Of a stretch of DNA of 64,000 nt, positions 47,255 through 56,779 are shown one piece after another; positions within the stretch are counted from its first letter, which is position 1, and the number at the start of each line of letters is the position of its first letter. Under the pieces are notes generated by a model. The model was not told the origin of the DNA, made no database searches, and saw only the letters and a program-made list of their open reading frames with translations. The stretch is taken from contig NC_132904.1 of NCBI RefSeq assembly GCF_047675955.1, positions 81,287,447 through 81,351,446 of the forward strand, given 5' to 3'. The DNA comes from Chlorocebus sabaeus. Lineage: Eukaryota > Chordata > Mammalia > Primates > Cercopithecidae. Both the position numbers and the translations under genes were made by a program.

Positions 47255-48195
47255 TAGTCACCATAGTAGCCACATGAAGTGCTTTATATAAATAAGTTGG
47301 ACGAATCCACCAGCTTTTCACAACAAAAAGAAATGAAGACTTGTATCTTATAGTAACAGGACATGCACTCAGACCATTAACCAGCTTAAACCGTTCAAAC
47401 ACCAAGTTCCACGCATCTTTTTCAGGGAGTGTATTATCAGGTCCAACAAGGAAGTCCCGTGAATATATTTCAGAAAAGGAGCAATGAATGATAACCTGTT
47501 TTAAAAACCTTCAAACCTCATTTCTTTGGGAGCACCAATCACCTTTACAAAAATCTGGGGTGGGACAGTTATTCACTACAAACTTCACTGAGTAACTGCG
47601 CCACCTCTTGATAAAATTTGTTTGTTGATTTCAAGTGGATTGTATAAAAGGGAAAAGCACGCAACTGGGGGCAATCTGAGCCTAGCTCCAGATTTTCTGT
47701 CTAAAATAAAAATAAGCTCTTTATCTTAAAATATGTCACATTGCAAATTGATGTGTTCAATTTCATCTGGAGTTCATAGACCACCCAACTTACTCCTGCT
47801 AGTTGGCCCAGTGGGTTGGGGTTCTAGGTAGTAGTAACCTGAGATGAGTTCAGAAGCTCCCAAATCAGCAGTCGGGAGACCAGTCACTAGCTAAATGCAC
47901 AAGGAGATCCCAAGCAGAAAGCCACCCAAGGTGCCCATTTCCGAGCCGCATCTGCTCTTACAGCCTCTGAATGTTAGAGACCAGGGTCCCATCACCATTG
48001 AGTTATCGGCCCAACATCGGACGCCAGAAAATCAGTGCGATCTGTTGGCCCCCAAACCCAGCTGGCTCCCAGAGAGAGCAGAGCAGTCGCAGCTTCTGTC
48101 ACTCTCCCAACAGGCAGAGACATAAACAAGCAACAAAAGGAATTGTTCTCTCCCCCGAGGGAGGCGACATGCATTAAAAAGACATGAACCTCGTC
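47255..48195. other. unique DNA beside the DLG2 exon, probably start of its intron
   Basis: It has more CpG than the rest of the window apart from the island (scattered CG at 47940-48170) and no named repeat, unusual here for 900 bases. That suggests constraint. A plus-strand TATAAAAG at 47643 has no supported gene downstream. Confidence 0.45.
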
Positions 48196-48203
48196 CTACC
48201 TTG
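48196..48203 (-). other. DLG2: 5' splice site of the DLG2 alternative exon
   Basis: On the minus strand the bases read GCAAG|GTAGG, with the exon ending at 48200 and the intron starting at 48199. It matches the mammalian donor consensus at nearly every position. The frame stays open past it, so the splice call rests on the donor match and on the remembered DLG2 isoform. Confidence 0.75.
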
Positions 48204-48262
48204 CATCCAAACATCAACGATAAAGTGTTGTTGGTGCAAGCAACTTTGCAGTGGCAAATCAT
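48200..48262 (-). CDS. DLG2: DLG2 (PSD-93) alternative first coding exon
   Basis: Seen: reading down the minus strand, ATG at 48262 opens a 21-codon frame starting MICHCK and ending MFGCK. It runs straight into CAAG|GTAGGACG, a near-ideal 5' splice site, so the exon ends in phase 0 at 48200. Known: DLG2 has several alternative N-termini spliced to a common exon that starts with the KYRYQDED segment. I remember one that begins MICHCK and joins as GCK-KYRYQ. DLG2 is a membrane-associated guanylate kinase scaffold with three PDZ domains, an SH3 and a GK domain, clustering NMDA receptors and potassium channels at postsynaptic membranes. Cysteines 3 and 5 sit where PSD-95 (MDCLC) is palmitoylated. 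Inferred: this exon makes a palmitoylated, membrane-targeted isoform. The common exon is not in the window and should lie far to the left. The true start could be the upstream in-frame ATG at 48301. Confidence 0.8.
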
Positions 48263-48284
48263 TGGTGTAAAACAGTCAGGGTCC

Positions 48285-48365
48285 TTAACAACAGGGGACA
48301 TTCCTTCCGGGCTGCGGCAGTGGCAGCTCGCTGGGGGACCCAAATGCTGTGCTCGCCAGGCACAT
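48285..48365 (-). other. upstream ORF in the DLG2 exon leader
   Basis: On the minus strand, ATG at 48365 opens a 26-codon frame that closes at TAA 48287-48285. It is out of frame with the main coding frame, overlaps the first in-frame ATG (48301) and ends 22 bases before the ATG at 48262. Its own start context is weak (T at -3). It matters only if transcription begins above 48365, which the CpG-rich sequence there suggests. It could restrain translation from 48301 and allow reinitiation at 48262. Confidence 0.45.
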
Positions 48366-48564
48366 GGAGCGACAGCCTAGACCGAGCTGCCGCTTCGATC
48401 ACTGCCCCCTGTACCCGCCGTGGCCATCCCGGAGCCCGGGTGGAAGCAACGCCGCGGGCAAGTACCAAGCCTCTCGGGGTCTCCCTTCCCTGGGGAACGA
48501 GGCGTGTGGGGGGAGGGACAGAACCAAGAAATAATTTTTCCCCCTACGGTGAATTTTGGGGAGG

Positions 48565-48609
48565 TAAAATAAAAATAAAATAAAATAAAAATAAACCATA
48601 AAAATAAAA
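48565..48609 (+). repeat. (TAAAA)n simple repeat
   Basis: Irregular TAAAA and TAAAAA units between the two CpG-rich blocks. Confidence 0.88.
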
Positions 48610-49149
48610 GGAAGCGAGGCACTTAGAGGAGGGTTCAAAGGAGGTGGGGCAGTATTAGCATGTAAAAGGATGTGCCCGCCTACTCTCCCCAGTCACACAA
48701 GATTGTCATGCGAGCTGAAGGGGGCTGAAATTATTTCCTCTGAAGAAGAAGTAGAAGAAAAAACATACTGCAGCTCCCGATTTGGTAAAAAGCCAGTGGC
48801 TTGCTGCAATCCAGAGTCACTGTGGGGAGCGCTGGCCGGGCAAGTGGGGTGGGAGGGAGGGGCTGAGAAAGGGAGGAAGCGCGGTGCTTGCTAGCCTGGC
48901 CCTGTCTTTGGGTGCTCTTGGTGCCGCCGAGGAGTCCCCAGCGTGGGAGCGCGGGACCTCCCCACGCTGACGTGACCCCGAGACTGCATTTGGCCCCCAC
49001 CGCTACAGCCACCCGAGGGTAGAAGACCTCCGAGGCCGACTTCCCGGGAAGGGAAGGGGAGGCCCGCGCGGAGCCCTGCAGGCAGCATCCTCCTAGCCCT
49101 TTGACAACAGCGTGTCTTGCCAGGGGCGGTCGGAGGGCCAGCAAAGAAA

Positions 49150-49585
49150 TCTAGGGTAGAAAACAGGCTCAAAATGATTTCGCTGGTGCCCTACGCCGTT
49201 GACTTCTGGGTCAGCAAGCCTACTCACTCCCTGGGTAGGGAAGCGGCCTCAGAACCCAGGCTTTATTTGACATAACATTTGTCAAACTCAAAAAAGAAGC
49301 GTCTGCCCCTTCCCCACCTTGATGTCTCTGAGGCTCCAGGAAATCCCAGAAGCAGTATTTATGTTGTTCCAGAAGTATGAATGACAAGACTGATGGATGC
49401 TTTATTGTTTGTTTGTTTTTTGTTTTTGTTTTTTGTTTTTAACTGAGGCTGTCAAAATTGCAAAAGACCAAAAAAAAAAAAAAAAAAAAAAAAAATCAGC
49501 ATGTGGCTGGCTGGCACAGCTGCAAAATTGCTTATGGAAGACAAAAACAAATGTCATAAGAAGGGTGTGGGGGTAGGAAGTGGGT
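49150..49585. other. promoter-distal flank with homopolymers
   Basis: Unique sequence, then (GTTTTT)n at 49404-49440 and an A-run at about 49470-49495, not tied to a recognisable SINE body. Confidence 0.5.
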
Positions 49586-49589
49586 AAAA

Positions 49590-49645
49590 CTAGCACTTTT
49601 TGGGTGCCACCTGGATGCCTGGCACTATGCCTCACAGATGGTTGG
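49590..49645 (-). repeat. MIR SINE, first part (interrupted)
   Basis: 'TAGCACTTTTTGGGTGCCAC', 'GGATGCCTGGCACTATGCC', a reverse MIR end that breaks off where a forward MIR begins. Confidence 0.5.
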
Positions 49646-49647
49646 TA

Positions 49648-49850
49648 GAAAGAGAGCAAAATATCAGAGTTTGGAATCAGATTCTGGCTCTGGTGCTAGA
49701 TGTGGCTTTGTGTAAGTCACTTACATTATCCAAACCCCTGTTTGCTTACCTGTAACTAGCAGGTGTTAACCCCTAACCTAAAGGGTTGTCACGAAGACGA
49801 GACAGATACATTGACCAACACATTCCTGTGGTAAGCCCCAGCACATGGTA
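49648..49850 (+). repeat. MIR SINE
   Basis: 'GAGTTTGGAATCAGATTCTG', 'GTAAGTCACTTACATTATCC', 'CCCCAGCACATGGTAGCTGC'. Confidence 0.7.
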
Positions 49851-49852
49851 GC

Positions 49853-50000
49853 TGCTCTTAACTTACATAGCTTATTTCATTTCTTAGCTTGAGAGGTAGA
49901 TATTATTCAACATATTTTTTCTAGGGGAAGAAACTGAGCCCCTTAGTGTTTTATCACTTGCTCAAGTCACATAATCAGTAAGTCTGAAGGTTAGGTTCAA
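49853..50000 (-). repeat. MIR SINE, second part
   Basis: 'GGGGAAGAAACTGAGCCCCT', 'CTTGCTCAAGTCACATAATC' carry on the reverse MIR order after the forward MIR. Confidence 0.6.
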
Positions 50001-50009
50001 AGAAAAGTA

Positions 50010-50440
50010 GAGGAGAGTTTAGAAAACAGCATCATGAGAGACATAACACACTTCTCCAGAAACATGTTCCAAAGTATTCAGATTTATTTGGGAAGGATCA
50101 GGACTGTCACATTTACATGAATATGGTAATTCCAAGACTCTTTCCAATTTGGTGTTAAATTCAGAAATCCCACCTGCAATACAGGAACAACATAGTCCAA
50201 AGTATCCATGGCAAACTGACCACATCCTCCTGATGCGGTTCCATCAGAATGCCAGACCTCTTATATCGTAAACTAATAAAAGCCTCAATATCATGGTATG
50301 CTTCCTCCTTAGAAAGTTTAAATGTATCGGTTAGAACAAAAGAACATACCAACTTGCAAACCGTTAAGTCAAAGACAGTACCTTATAAAGTGCCTTTGCC
50401 CCACCCATATCCAAAATACTCTCCTCTTCTCTCCCAAGTT
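50010..50440 (-). other. unique stretch with overlapping open frames, identity unknown
   Basis: On the minus strand, frames at 50352-50161 (63 codons) and 50225-50019 (68 codons) overlap. A third frame reads CGQFAMDTLDYVVPVLQ (residues shown as seen) up to a CAG|GTGGGA that could serve as donor or acceptor. No protein family recognised. It may be chance, an unlisted exon or a decayed retrocopy. Confidence 0.2.
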
Positions 50441-50444
50441 GATG

Positions 50445-52025
50445 GAAAATAAACCTGATTATGTCATAATTATCTATGATGCTTATTATAAATATGGATT
50501 ATGAAGCCCAACCCTACATTTTCATCCTACAGGCCAGTAGAATGTCAATAAATCTACATTCTAATCAGCCCCCTTGTGAGAGGAATGAAATTCCTCCTTG
50601 TGAAATAAGACTTATCTGAAGGAAATTCAATATGGAACAAAGTATGAACAAAATTCAACATGGAAAGACCCTCAGAGTTGAGTTATACCTGGTTCTAACT
50701 GTAGAGGGCAGCCATGCCTAAAGTTTTGGGATTCTTACACTAAGTGCAGAAGTCCTTGCCTAGTAGATATCTCCATTAGGAATCAGTACTGATTCAATCT
50801 AATGAATAGCTGGAGGCCGCTGGGACTCAGGAGGTCTAATCTATAAGTTCTTAAACATACGAGGTCACATTTTAGGAGCAAAACTCTGGTCTGAGGCCTT
50901 CTGTGAAAATTTAAAGTCACATGTATAGATTAAGTATATCCCTTACCATTTTATTCCTTTATGTTAGCATAAAAAGTGTGATTGTGTGAGCAATTCCACC
51001 TACAGAGCATCTATAATTGTGGCTGGTTTTTCCAAGAGAATAGATTCTTAAAAAGCTGTACAATATTTCCCTTATTCATTAGCCTACAATTTGGATTTCA
51101 AACACCCCAAAAGTATTGTATGCTCTATATTGTGATGTTCCAATAATATCTAACAGTCTTTCCCTAATGAATTACCCAAGCTAAAGCTGACCTCCTATTC
51201 TAGGGCAGCATTAAGGCTGCTATGTGCAAGTTATTCCCCATTTTACAGTTTGTGCTAGTTTAAATTGATAAAGTGAAATGACAAAATATAAAACACAATA
51301 TATATTTCATTTCCTTGACTTTTTATGTTTAACTTTAATCAGTGAGAGTTCATTTCTCTGTATGTGCGTGTATATGTGTTTATCTGTTATCCATTTATAT
51401 GTATTAGATAAAATGCTTTCCCTTAATTCTCCTCTCCAAATAACAACTCTGGGGTAAATTGAAGGGGAAGATGAGGGGAAAAGTGGTTTCCATGACAATG
51501 CAGTCCATAGTTACAGCCAGTAACCACTGTTGTTAAAATAAATGAATCACTGTTACCTTAAGATATGAACACACTGCATTACTGGTTTGAAAAGCACTAA
51601 TTTGAGAGTGTACTGCATGGGGGTGTACTGCAATATTTTTAGGAGATATTACTAGGAAATGCAAGGAGATGACGCATTCATTTTTATAGTCAAAATAAAC
51701 TATTCTTAATTAGACATTTCAATGATTGATAAAATTTACAGTTCCTCCTAGTAATTATCACTTTTATAAAATGATGCATCACAACAATACACTATTAAGC
51801 ATTTCTCCTAATGACAACTTTCCTCAAAATGGACTCATAATTACAAAAAATAGGATTATCAATAAATGTAACCAGGGTTTAATTTTAATCTTTTATTTAT
51901 TGTTGTTATACTTAATCAGAAACTGGAACACAGTAAGAGACATTAGCTAGTTATTCATCTTTTTTCTTTGTTGATTCTTTTCATAGCAATTTTTTAAAAA
52001 GAGGTTGTTCATGTTGCAAAGGAAA
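50445..52025. other. unique non-coding DNA
   Basis: Nothing recognised on either strand. Confidence 0.4.
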
Positions 52026-52029
52026 AGAA

Positions 52030-52200
52030 TAGATTGGCTACTAGGAGCCATGGTGCTGTTTCCTACTCTCTGTGTGACTTTGAGCAAGCTACTCAGTCTC
52101 TCTAAGTTTCAATTCCCTTTTTTATTAAGATGAAATAGGTATATTAGATTATTTCTAAGTTTGCTTCCAACGTTGAAATTCTCTTAGTGATCTTCTAAAC
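52030..52200 (+). repeat. MIR-family SINE (MIR3-like end)
   Basis: 'CTCTGTGTGACTTTGAGCAA', 'TCTCTCTAAGTTTCAATTCC', then 'TTGCTTCCAACGTTGAAATT'. Confidence 0.62.
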
Positions 52201-52499
52201 ATGATTTTATGAATGTAAAGGAAATTTGAGAAACCATTTTGTTCAGTTACCTATCTTCAGAAATTTCACTCTTCCATAACATTTACTATTTGATAGGCAC
52301 TAATATCATGCTTGCTATGTACACTGTTCTGAATTCCACAGAGTGCTAGAGCCAATCCTACTCATGACAGCTGGTTATGTGTAACTCTGTCTAATTTCAC
52401 ATTCAGTGACATCATGCTGGTAGCTTCGAATCAGTCATGAGAGAGTATCTACACCATTTAAATGAACAAACACCACAATTCAGGACTTTTTTCCGCAAA

Positions 52500-52640
52500 A
52501 CACTTTTACCAGTACAGCACTGATCTAAGTACTTTAACTACATTAACATTTTTAACCATCACAATCACTCAATCTCACTCAAAAAAGGAAAGTGAATGAC
52601 AGAGTGAGAATAATGCCCAAGGTAACAAAATTGTTATACT
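52500..52640 (-). repeat. MIR SINE fragment
   Basis: 'ACTGATCTAAGTACTTTAAC', 'AATAATGCCCAAGGTAACAA'. Confidence 0.5.
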
Positions 52641-52644
52641 AATC

Positions 52645-52995
52645 AGCTAAATGAATCAACTAACAAAAATAGTTTTGATGACTTTCAATCACAAATGTTT
52701 ATTTCTTCCTCATGTTAGATGTACTTCATAGCTTAGCTATCATTGTAGCCCATGTTGTCCATGGACAGAAGAGTAGCCTCTGTAAGTAGCTTCTGTCGCA
52801 TGGAAGAGTAACCTCTATCTAATGTTCTCATAGCGGAAGGAGAAATGATCAATGATTGAATATGCAGCGAATCTTAAAACATCTGTTCAGACATTAAAAA
52901 CATCTTCCAGCTCATATTTTATTAGCTAAGGAATGTCATGTGGCCAACCTGATGACAAAGGTTGGGGAAAGATAATTCTTTCAGAAGGAGGAAAG
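52645..52995. other. unique non-coding DNA
   Basis: Contains a short near-repeat: 'AGAAGAGTAGCCTCTGTAAG' and 'GGAAGAGTAACCTCTATC' about 30 bases apart (52767 and 52802). Confidence 0.4.
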
Positions 52996-52999
52996 AGAG

Positions 53000-53110
53000 A
53001 ATACTGATAACAGTAATATAAAACACTATGGTTTATTTGAGTGATAGAATTGAGATTTGAAGTCAAGCCATCTGATTTGAGGATCTAAGCTCTTAATAAA
53101 TAGACTATCC
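53000..53110 (-). repeat. MIR SINE fragment
   Basis: 'GAGATTTGAAGTCAAGCCAT', then 'GATCTAAGCTCTTAATAAAT'. Confidence 0.4.
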
Positions 53111-53224
53111 CGGCTATCACTTATAGCTAACACCTCCCAATTTTTCATCTACTGTCTATAATAGTGTTTGTTATTTAGTAACTCTTTGAGGGAATTCTTC
53201 CTTATGACCCCTATAAAGAAAGCA

Positions 53225-53315
53225 TAGTGTCTAGGTAACACATGAACTTTGGAGACAATCAAACATATAAGGTTTTGTCATTATTAGCTGTGAGATTTCA
53301 ACCTTTAAATCCTTT
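53225..53315 (+). repeat. MIR SINE fragment, weak
   Basis: 'TGAACTTTGGAGACAATCAA', 'TTAGCTGTGAGATTTCAACC'. Confidence 0.35.
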
Positions 53316-53584
53316 TCCATCTCCTCTACCACTGTAAATTGAAGTCCACTTATTTCATTTAATCTTTAGTAGAGATGTTTTCATGTAAGTGGAACATTGC
53401 ATTTTTATCATTGAGTTTCCCGAAACATGTGAGGCAGAGAGGAATATGAATGTCCTTCTGCCATCAGTGAGTTTACAAACCAGTTGACTAGGTTACTCCA
53501 AAATGAGAGTAATGAAACTCTTCCTTACAGTAAGAAAGTATATACAATTAAGAACTAATAAATATACTCAAAGTCCATACAAAT

Positions 53585-53745
53585 GCTTGACCAATCTAGT
53601 TAACTTATCTAAGCTGCCATTTCTTGTTTCGTAAAATGGTGATAATACTATAGCATTACTATAAGGCTTAAATGAGATAATGTGTTGCAAAATGCCAGTC
53701 ATCTTTATCTGGTTTGTATTAGGCACTCAGTAAATTATAAGGGCT
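53585..53745 (+). repeat. MIR SINE
   Basis: 'TTAACTTATCTAAGCTGCCA', 'TGGTGATAATACTATAGCAT', 'TTAGGCACTCAGTAAATTAT'. Confidence 0.65.
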
Positions 53746-54017
53746 TTGTGTCACTTTTCTGTGTTTTTTTTTTTTTAATGAAAGTTAACAGAAAAGAATA
53801 AACCTACCCAATACGTATAATCTCTTTATACTGAACAATTCTAAGTCTTTAACCTTTCTTCACAAGTTTTACTGTCTCAGTGACTCTCCTTAGACCCTTT
53901 CTCAGTTCTTCCATACTCCTCTTACTGAAGAAAACACAACTGCAATGATATATTCTCAGGTCCCACATCAATAGACTCTAATATCTATCATGTTCCCTCA
54001 TCATTGTCAACCCTTTG

Positions 54018-54032
54018 TGTTCACTGTAATTT
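54018..54032. repeat. target-site duplication, left copy
   Basis: TGTTCACTGTAATTT, identical to 56762-56776, bracketing the L1. Confidence 0.92.
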
Positions 54033-56761
54033 ATGATGATGATGATGATTATACTTTAAGTTCTGAGGTACATGTGCAGAATGTGCAGCTTTGTTATATA
54101 GGTATATACATGCCATGGTGGTTTGCTGCAACCATCAACCCGTCTCCTACATTAAGTATTTCTCCTAATGCTATCCCTCCCCTACCCCCTACCCGCCAAC
54201 AGGCCCTGGTGTGTGATGTTCCCCTCCCCGTGTCCATGTGTTCTCATTGTTCAGCTCCCACTTACGAGTGAGAACATGTGGTGCTTGGTTTTCTGTTCTT
54301 GTGATAGTTTGCTGAGAATGGTGGTTTCCAGCTTCATCCACGTCCCTGCAAAGGACATGATCATCCCTTCTTTATGGCTGCATAGTATTCCATGGTGTGT
54401 ATGTGCCACATTTGCTTTATCCGATCTATTACTGGACGTTTGAGTTGGTTCCAAGTCTTTGCTATTGTGAATAGTGCTGCAGTAAACAAATGTGTGTATG
54501 TATCTTTACAGTAGAATGATTTATAATCCTTTGGGTATATACCCAGTAATGGGATTGCTGGGTCAAATGGTATTTCTGGTTCTAGATCCTTGAGGAATTG
54601 CCAGTCTTCCACAATGGTTGAACTAATTTACACTCCCACCAACAGTGTAAAAGTGTCCCTATTTCTCCACATCCTCTCCAGCATCTATTGTTTCCTGACT
54701 TTTAAATGATCTCCATTCTAGCTAGCATGAGATGGTGGTTTTGATTTGCATTTCTCCAATGACTAGTGATAATGAGCATTTTTCATATGTCTGTTGGCTG
54801 CATAAATGTCTTCTTTTGAGAAGTGTCTGTTCATATCCTTTGTCCAGTTTTTGATGTTTTTTTTTTCTTGTAAATTTGTTTAAGTTATTTGTAAATTCTG
54901 GATATTAGCCTTTTGTCAGATGGATAGATTGCAAAAATTTTCTCCCATTCTGTAGGTTGCCTGTTCACTCTGATGATAGTTTATTTTGCTGTGCAGAAGC
55001 TCTTTGATTAGATCCCATTTGTCAATTTTTGCTTTTGTTGCCATTGCTTTTGGTGTTTTAGACATGAAGTCTTTGCCCATGCCTATTTCCTGAATGGTAT
55101 TGCCCAGGTTTTCTTCTAGGATTTTTATTAAACTTACGTTTAAGTCTGATCTATCTTGAGTTGATTTTTGTGTAAGGTGTAAGGAAGGGGTCCAGTTTCA
55201 GTTTTCTGCATATGGCTCGCCAGTTTTCCCAATGCCATTTATTAAACAGGGAATCTTTTTCCTATGGCTTGTTTGTGTCAGGTTTGTCAAAGATCTGATG
55301 GTTTTATATGGTAGTGTTATGTCTTAGGCCTCTGTTCTGTATGCTGGTTTTCAAAGGTAATGCTTCCAGTTTTTGCCCAGTTAGTTTGATATTGGCTGTG
55401 GGTTTGTCATAAATAGCTCTTATTATTTTGAGATATGTTCCATTTATACTTAGTTTATTGAGAGTTTTTAGCATGAAGGAGTGTTGAACTTGTCAAAGGC
55501 CTTTTCTGCATCTGTTGAGATAATCATGTGGTTTTTGTCTTTGGTTCTGTTTATGTGATGGATTAGGTTTATTTACTGGCATATGTTGAACCAGCCTTAC
55601 ATCCCAAGGATGAAGCCAACTTAATCGTGGTGGATAAGCTTTCTGATGTGCTGCTGGATTTGGTTTGCCAGTATTTTATTGAGGATCTTCACATCGATGT
55701 TCATCAGGGATACTGGCCTGATATTTTCTTTTTTTGTCAGTCTCTGCCAGATTTTGTTATCAGGATGATGCTGGCCTCATGAAATGAGTTAGAGAGAATT
55801 CCCTCTTTTTCTATTGTTTGGAATAGTTTCAGAAGAAATGGTACCAGCTCCTCTTTGTACCTCTGGTAGAATTTGGCTGTGAATCCATCTGGTCTTGGAC
55901 TTTTTTTTGTTGTTAGGCTATTAATTACTGCCTCAATTTCAGAACTTGTTATTAGTTTATTCAGGGATTCAACTTCTTCCTGGTTTAGACATGGAAGGGT
56001 GCATGTGTCCAGGAACTTATCCATTTCTTCTAGATTTTCTAGTTTATTTGCATAGAGGTGTTTATAGTATTCTCTGATGGTAGTTTTTATTTCTGTGGGA
56101 TCAGTGATGATAGCCCCTATATCATTTTTTATTGCATCTACTTGATTCTTCTCTCTTTTCTTCTTTATTAGTCTTAGTCTGGCTAGCAGTCTATTTTATT
56201 GATCTTTTCGAGAAACCAGCTCCTGAATTCATTGATTTTTTGAAGGGTTTTTCGTGTCTCTATCTCCTTCAGTTCTGCTCTGATCTTAGTTGTTTCTTGT
56301 CTTCTGTTAGATTTTGAATTTGTTTGTTGTTGTTTCGTTGGTTCTTTTAATTTTGATGTTAAGGTGTCAATTGTAGATCTTTCCTTCTTTCTCTTGTGAG
56401 CATTTAGTGCTATAAGTTTCCCTCTACACACTGCTTTGAATGTGTCTCAGAGATTCTGGTACATTGTATCTTTGTTCTCATTAGTTTCAAAGAACACCTT
56501 TATTTCTGCCTTTGTTATGTACCCAGTAGTCATTCAGGAGCAGGTTGTTCAGTTTCCATGTAGTTGTGTGGTTTTGAGTGAGTTTTTAAATCCTATGTTG
56601 TAATTTGGTTGCACTGTGTTCTGAGAGACTGTTTGTTATGATTTCCATTCTTTTGCATTTTCTGAGGAGTGTTTTACTTCCAATTATGTGGTTAATTTTA
56701 GAATAAGTGTGATGAGGTGCTGAGTAGAATGTATATTCTGTTGAATAGGGGTGGAGAGTTC
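54033..56761 (-). mobile_element. 5'-truncated primate L1 (L1PA/L1PB class)
   Basis: About 2.73 kb of minus-strand L1 from the 3' UTR up into the ORF2 endonuclease region. The 3' end reads back from 'TATACTTTAAGTTCTGAGGT', but where a poly-A tail would be there is (ATG)n/(GAT)n at 54033-54050. A perfect 15-bp duplication marks both ends, proving a single truncated retrotransposition event. Several frameshifts and stops make it inactive. Confidence 0.93.
54251..56761 (-). pseudogene. L1 ORF2 fragment, decayed
   Basis: Pieces of ORF2 protein appear in several minus-strand frames. 56761-56586 is the end of the endonuclease domain, with an altered LSEHS where the catalytic region usually reads SDH. 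56431-56183 is the linker. 56024-55737 is reverse-transcriptase N-terminal sequence (KSPRPDGFTAKFYQ). 54612-54361 ends in HTMEYYAAIK, and the C-terminal stretch ending near 54251 (MSFAGTWMKLE) is in another frame. Frameshifts separate these parts, so no functional enzyme can be made. Confidence 0.88.
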
Positions 56762-56776
56762 TGTTCACTGTAATTT
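56762..56776. repeat. target-site duplication, right copy
   Basis: Second copy of TGTTCACTGTAATTT at the truncated 5' end of the L1. Confidence 0.92.
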
Positions 56777-56779
56777 CTA

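Larger units (their letters stand above)
1..48199 (-). other. DLG2: inferred DLG2 intron downstream of the alternative exon
   Basis: Inference only. The exon at 48200-48262 needs a downstream common exon on the minus strand, and none was recognised here. No acceptor followed by the KYRYQDED-type coding segment was found. All sequence to the left is therefore taken as intron, and it carries only repeats, microsatellites and unique non-coding DNA. Confidence 0.55.
48263..49150 (-). promoter_or_regulatory. DLG2: CpG-rich promoter and 5' leader region of the DLG2 alternative exon
   Basis: This is the only GC- and CpG-rich stretch in the window. It has two dense blocks, roughly 48298-48510 (about 18 CpG by eye) and 48825-49135 (about 23 CpG by eye). 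Between them lies AT-rich sequence including a TAAAA-type array. The second block holds a CRE-like TGACGTGA near 48968 and G-rich GGGAGGGG boxes typical of SP/KLF/MAZ sites near 48850. It sits directly upstream of the minus-strand exon, as a promoter should. No TATA box is evident at a suitable place, and the start site cannot be fixed. Retention of so many CpGs in an otherwise depleted region implies an unmethylated, active germline state. Confidence 0.65.

Noticed and set aside
47640..47660. TATAAAAG box on the plus strand as a promoter
   Set aside because: No open frame, CpG block or splice signal follows in the plus direction. TATA-like words are frequent in AT-rich DNA.
48251..48583. Plus-strand open frame of about 110 codons in the CpG-rich block
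   Set aside because: GC-rich sequence lacks stops by chance. No domain or start context is convincing, and it overlaps the better supported minus-strand exon.
48731..49144. Minus-strand open frame of about 137 codons, the longest in the window
   Set aside because: Composition effect of the CpG-rich block. No family resemblance and low-complexity ends. More likely 5' leader or promoter.
54033..56761. Active L1 element
   Set aside because: Truncated in the endonuclease region and broken by frameshifts and stops; no ORF1 and no 5' UTR.
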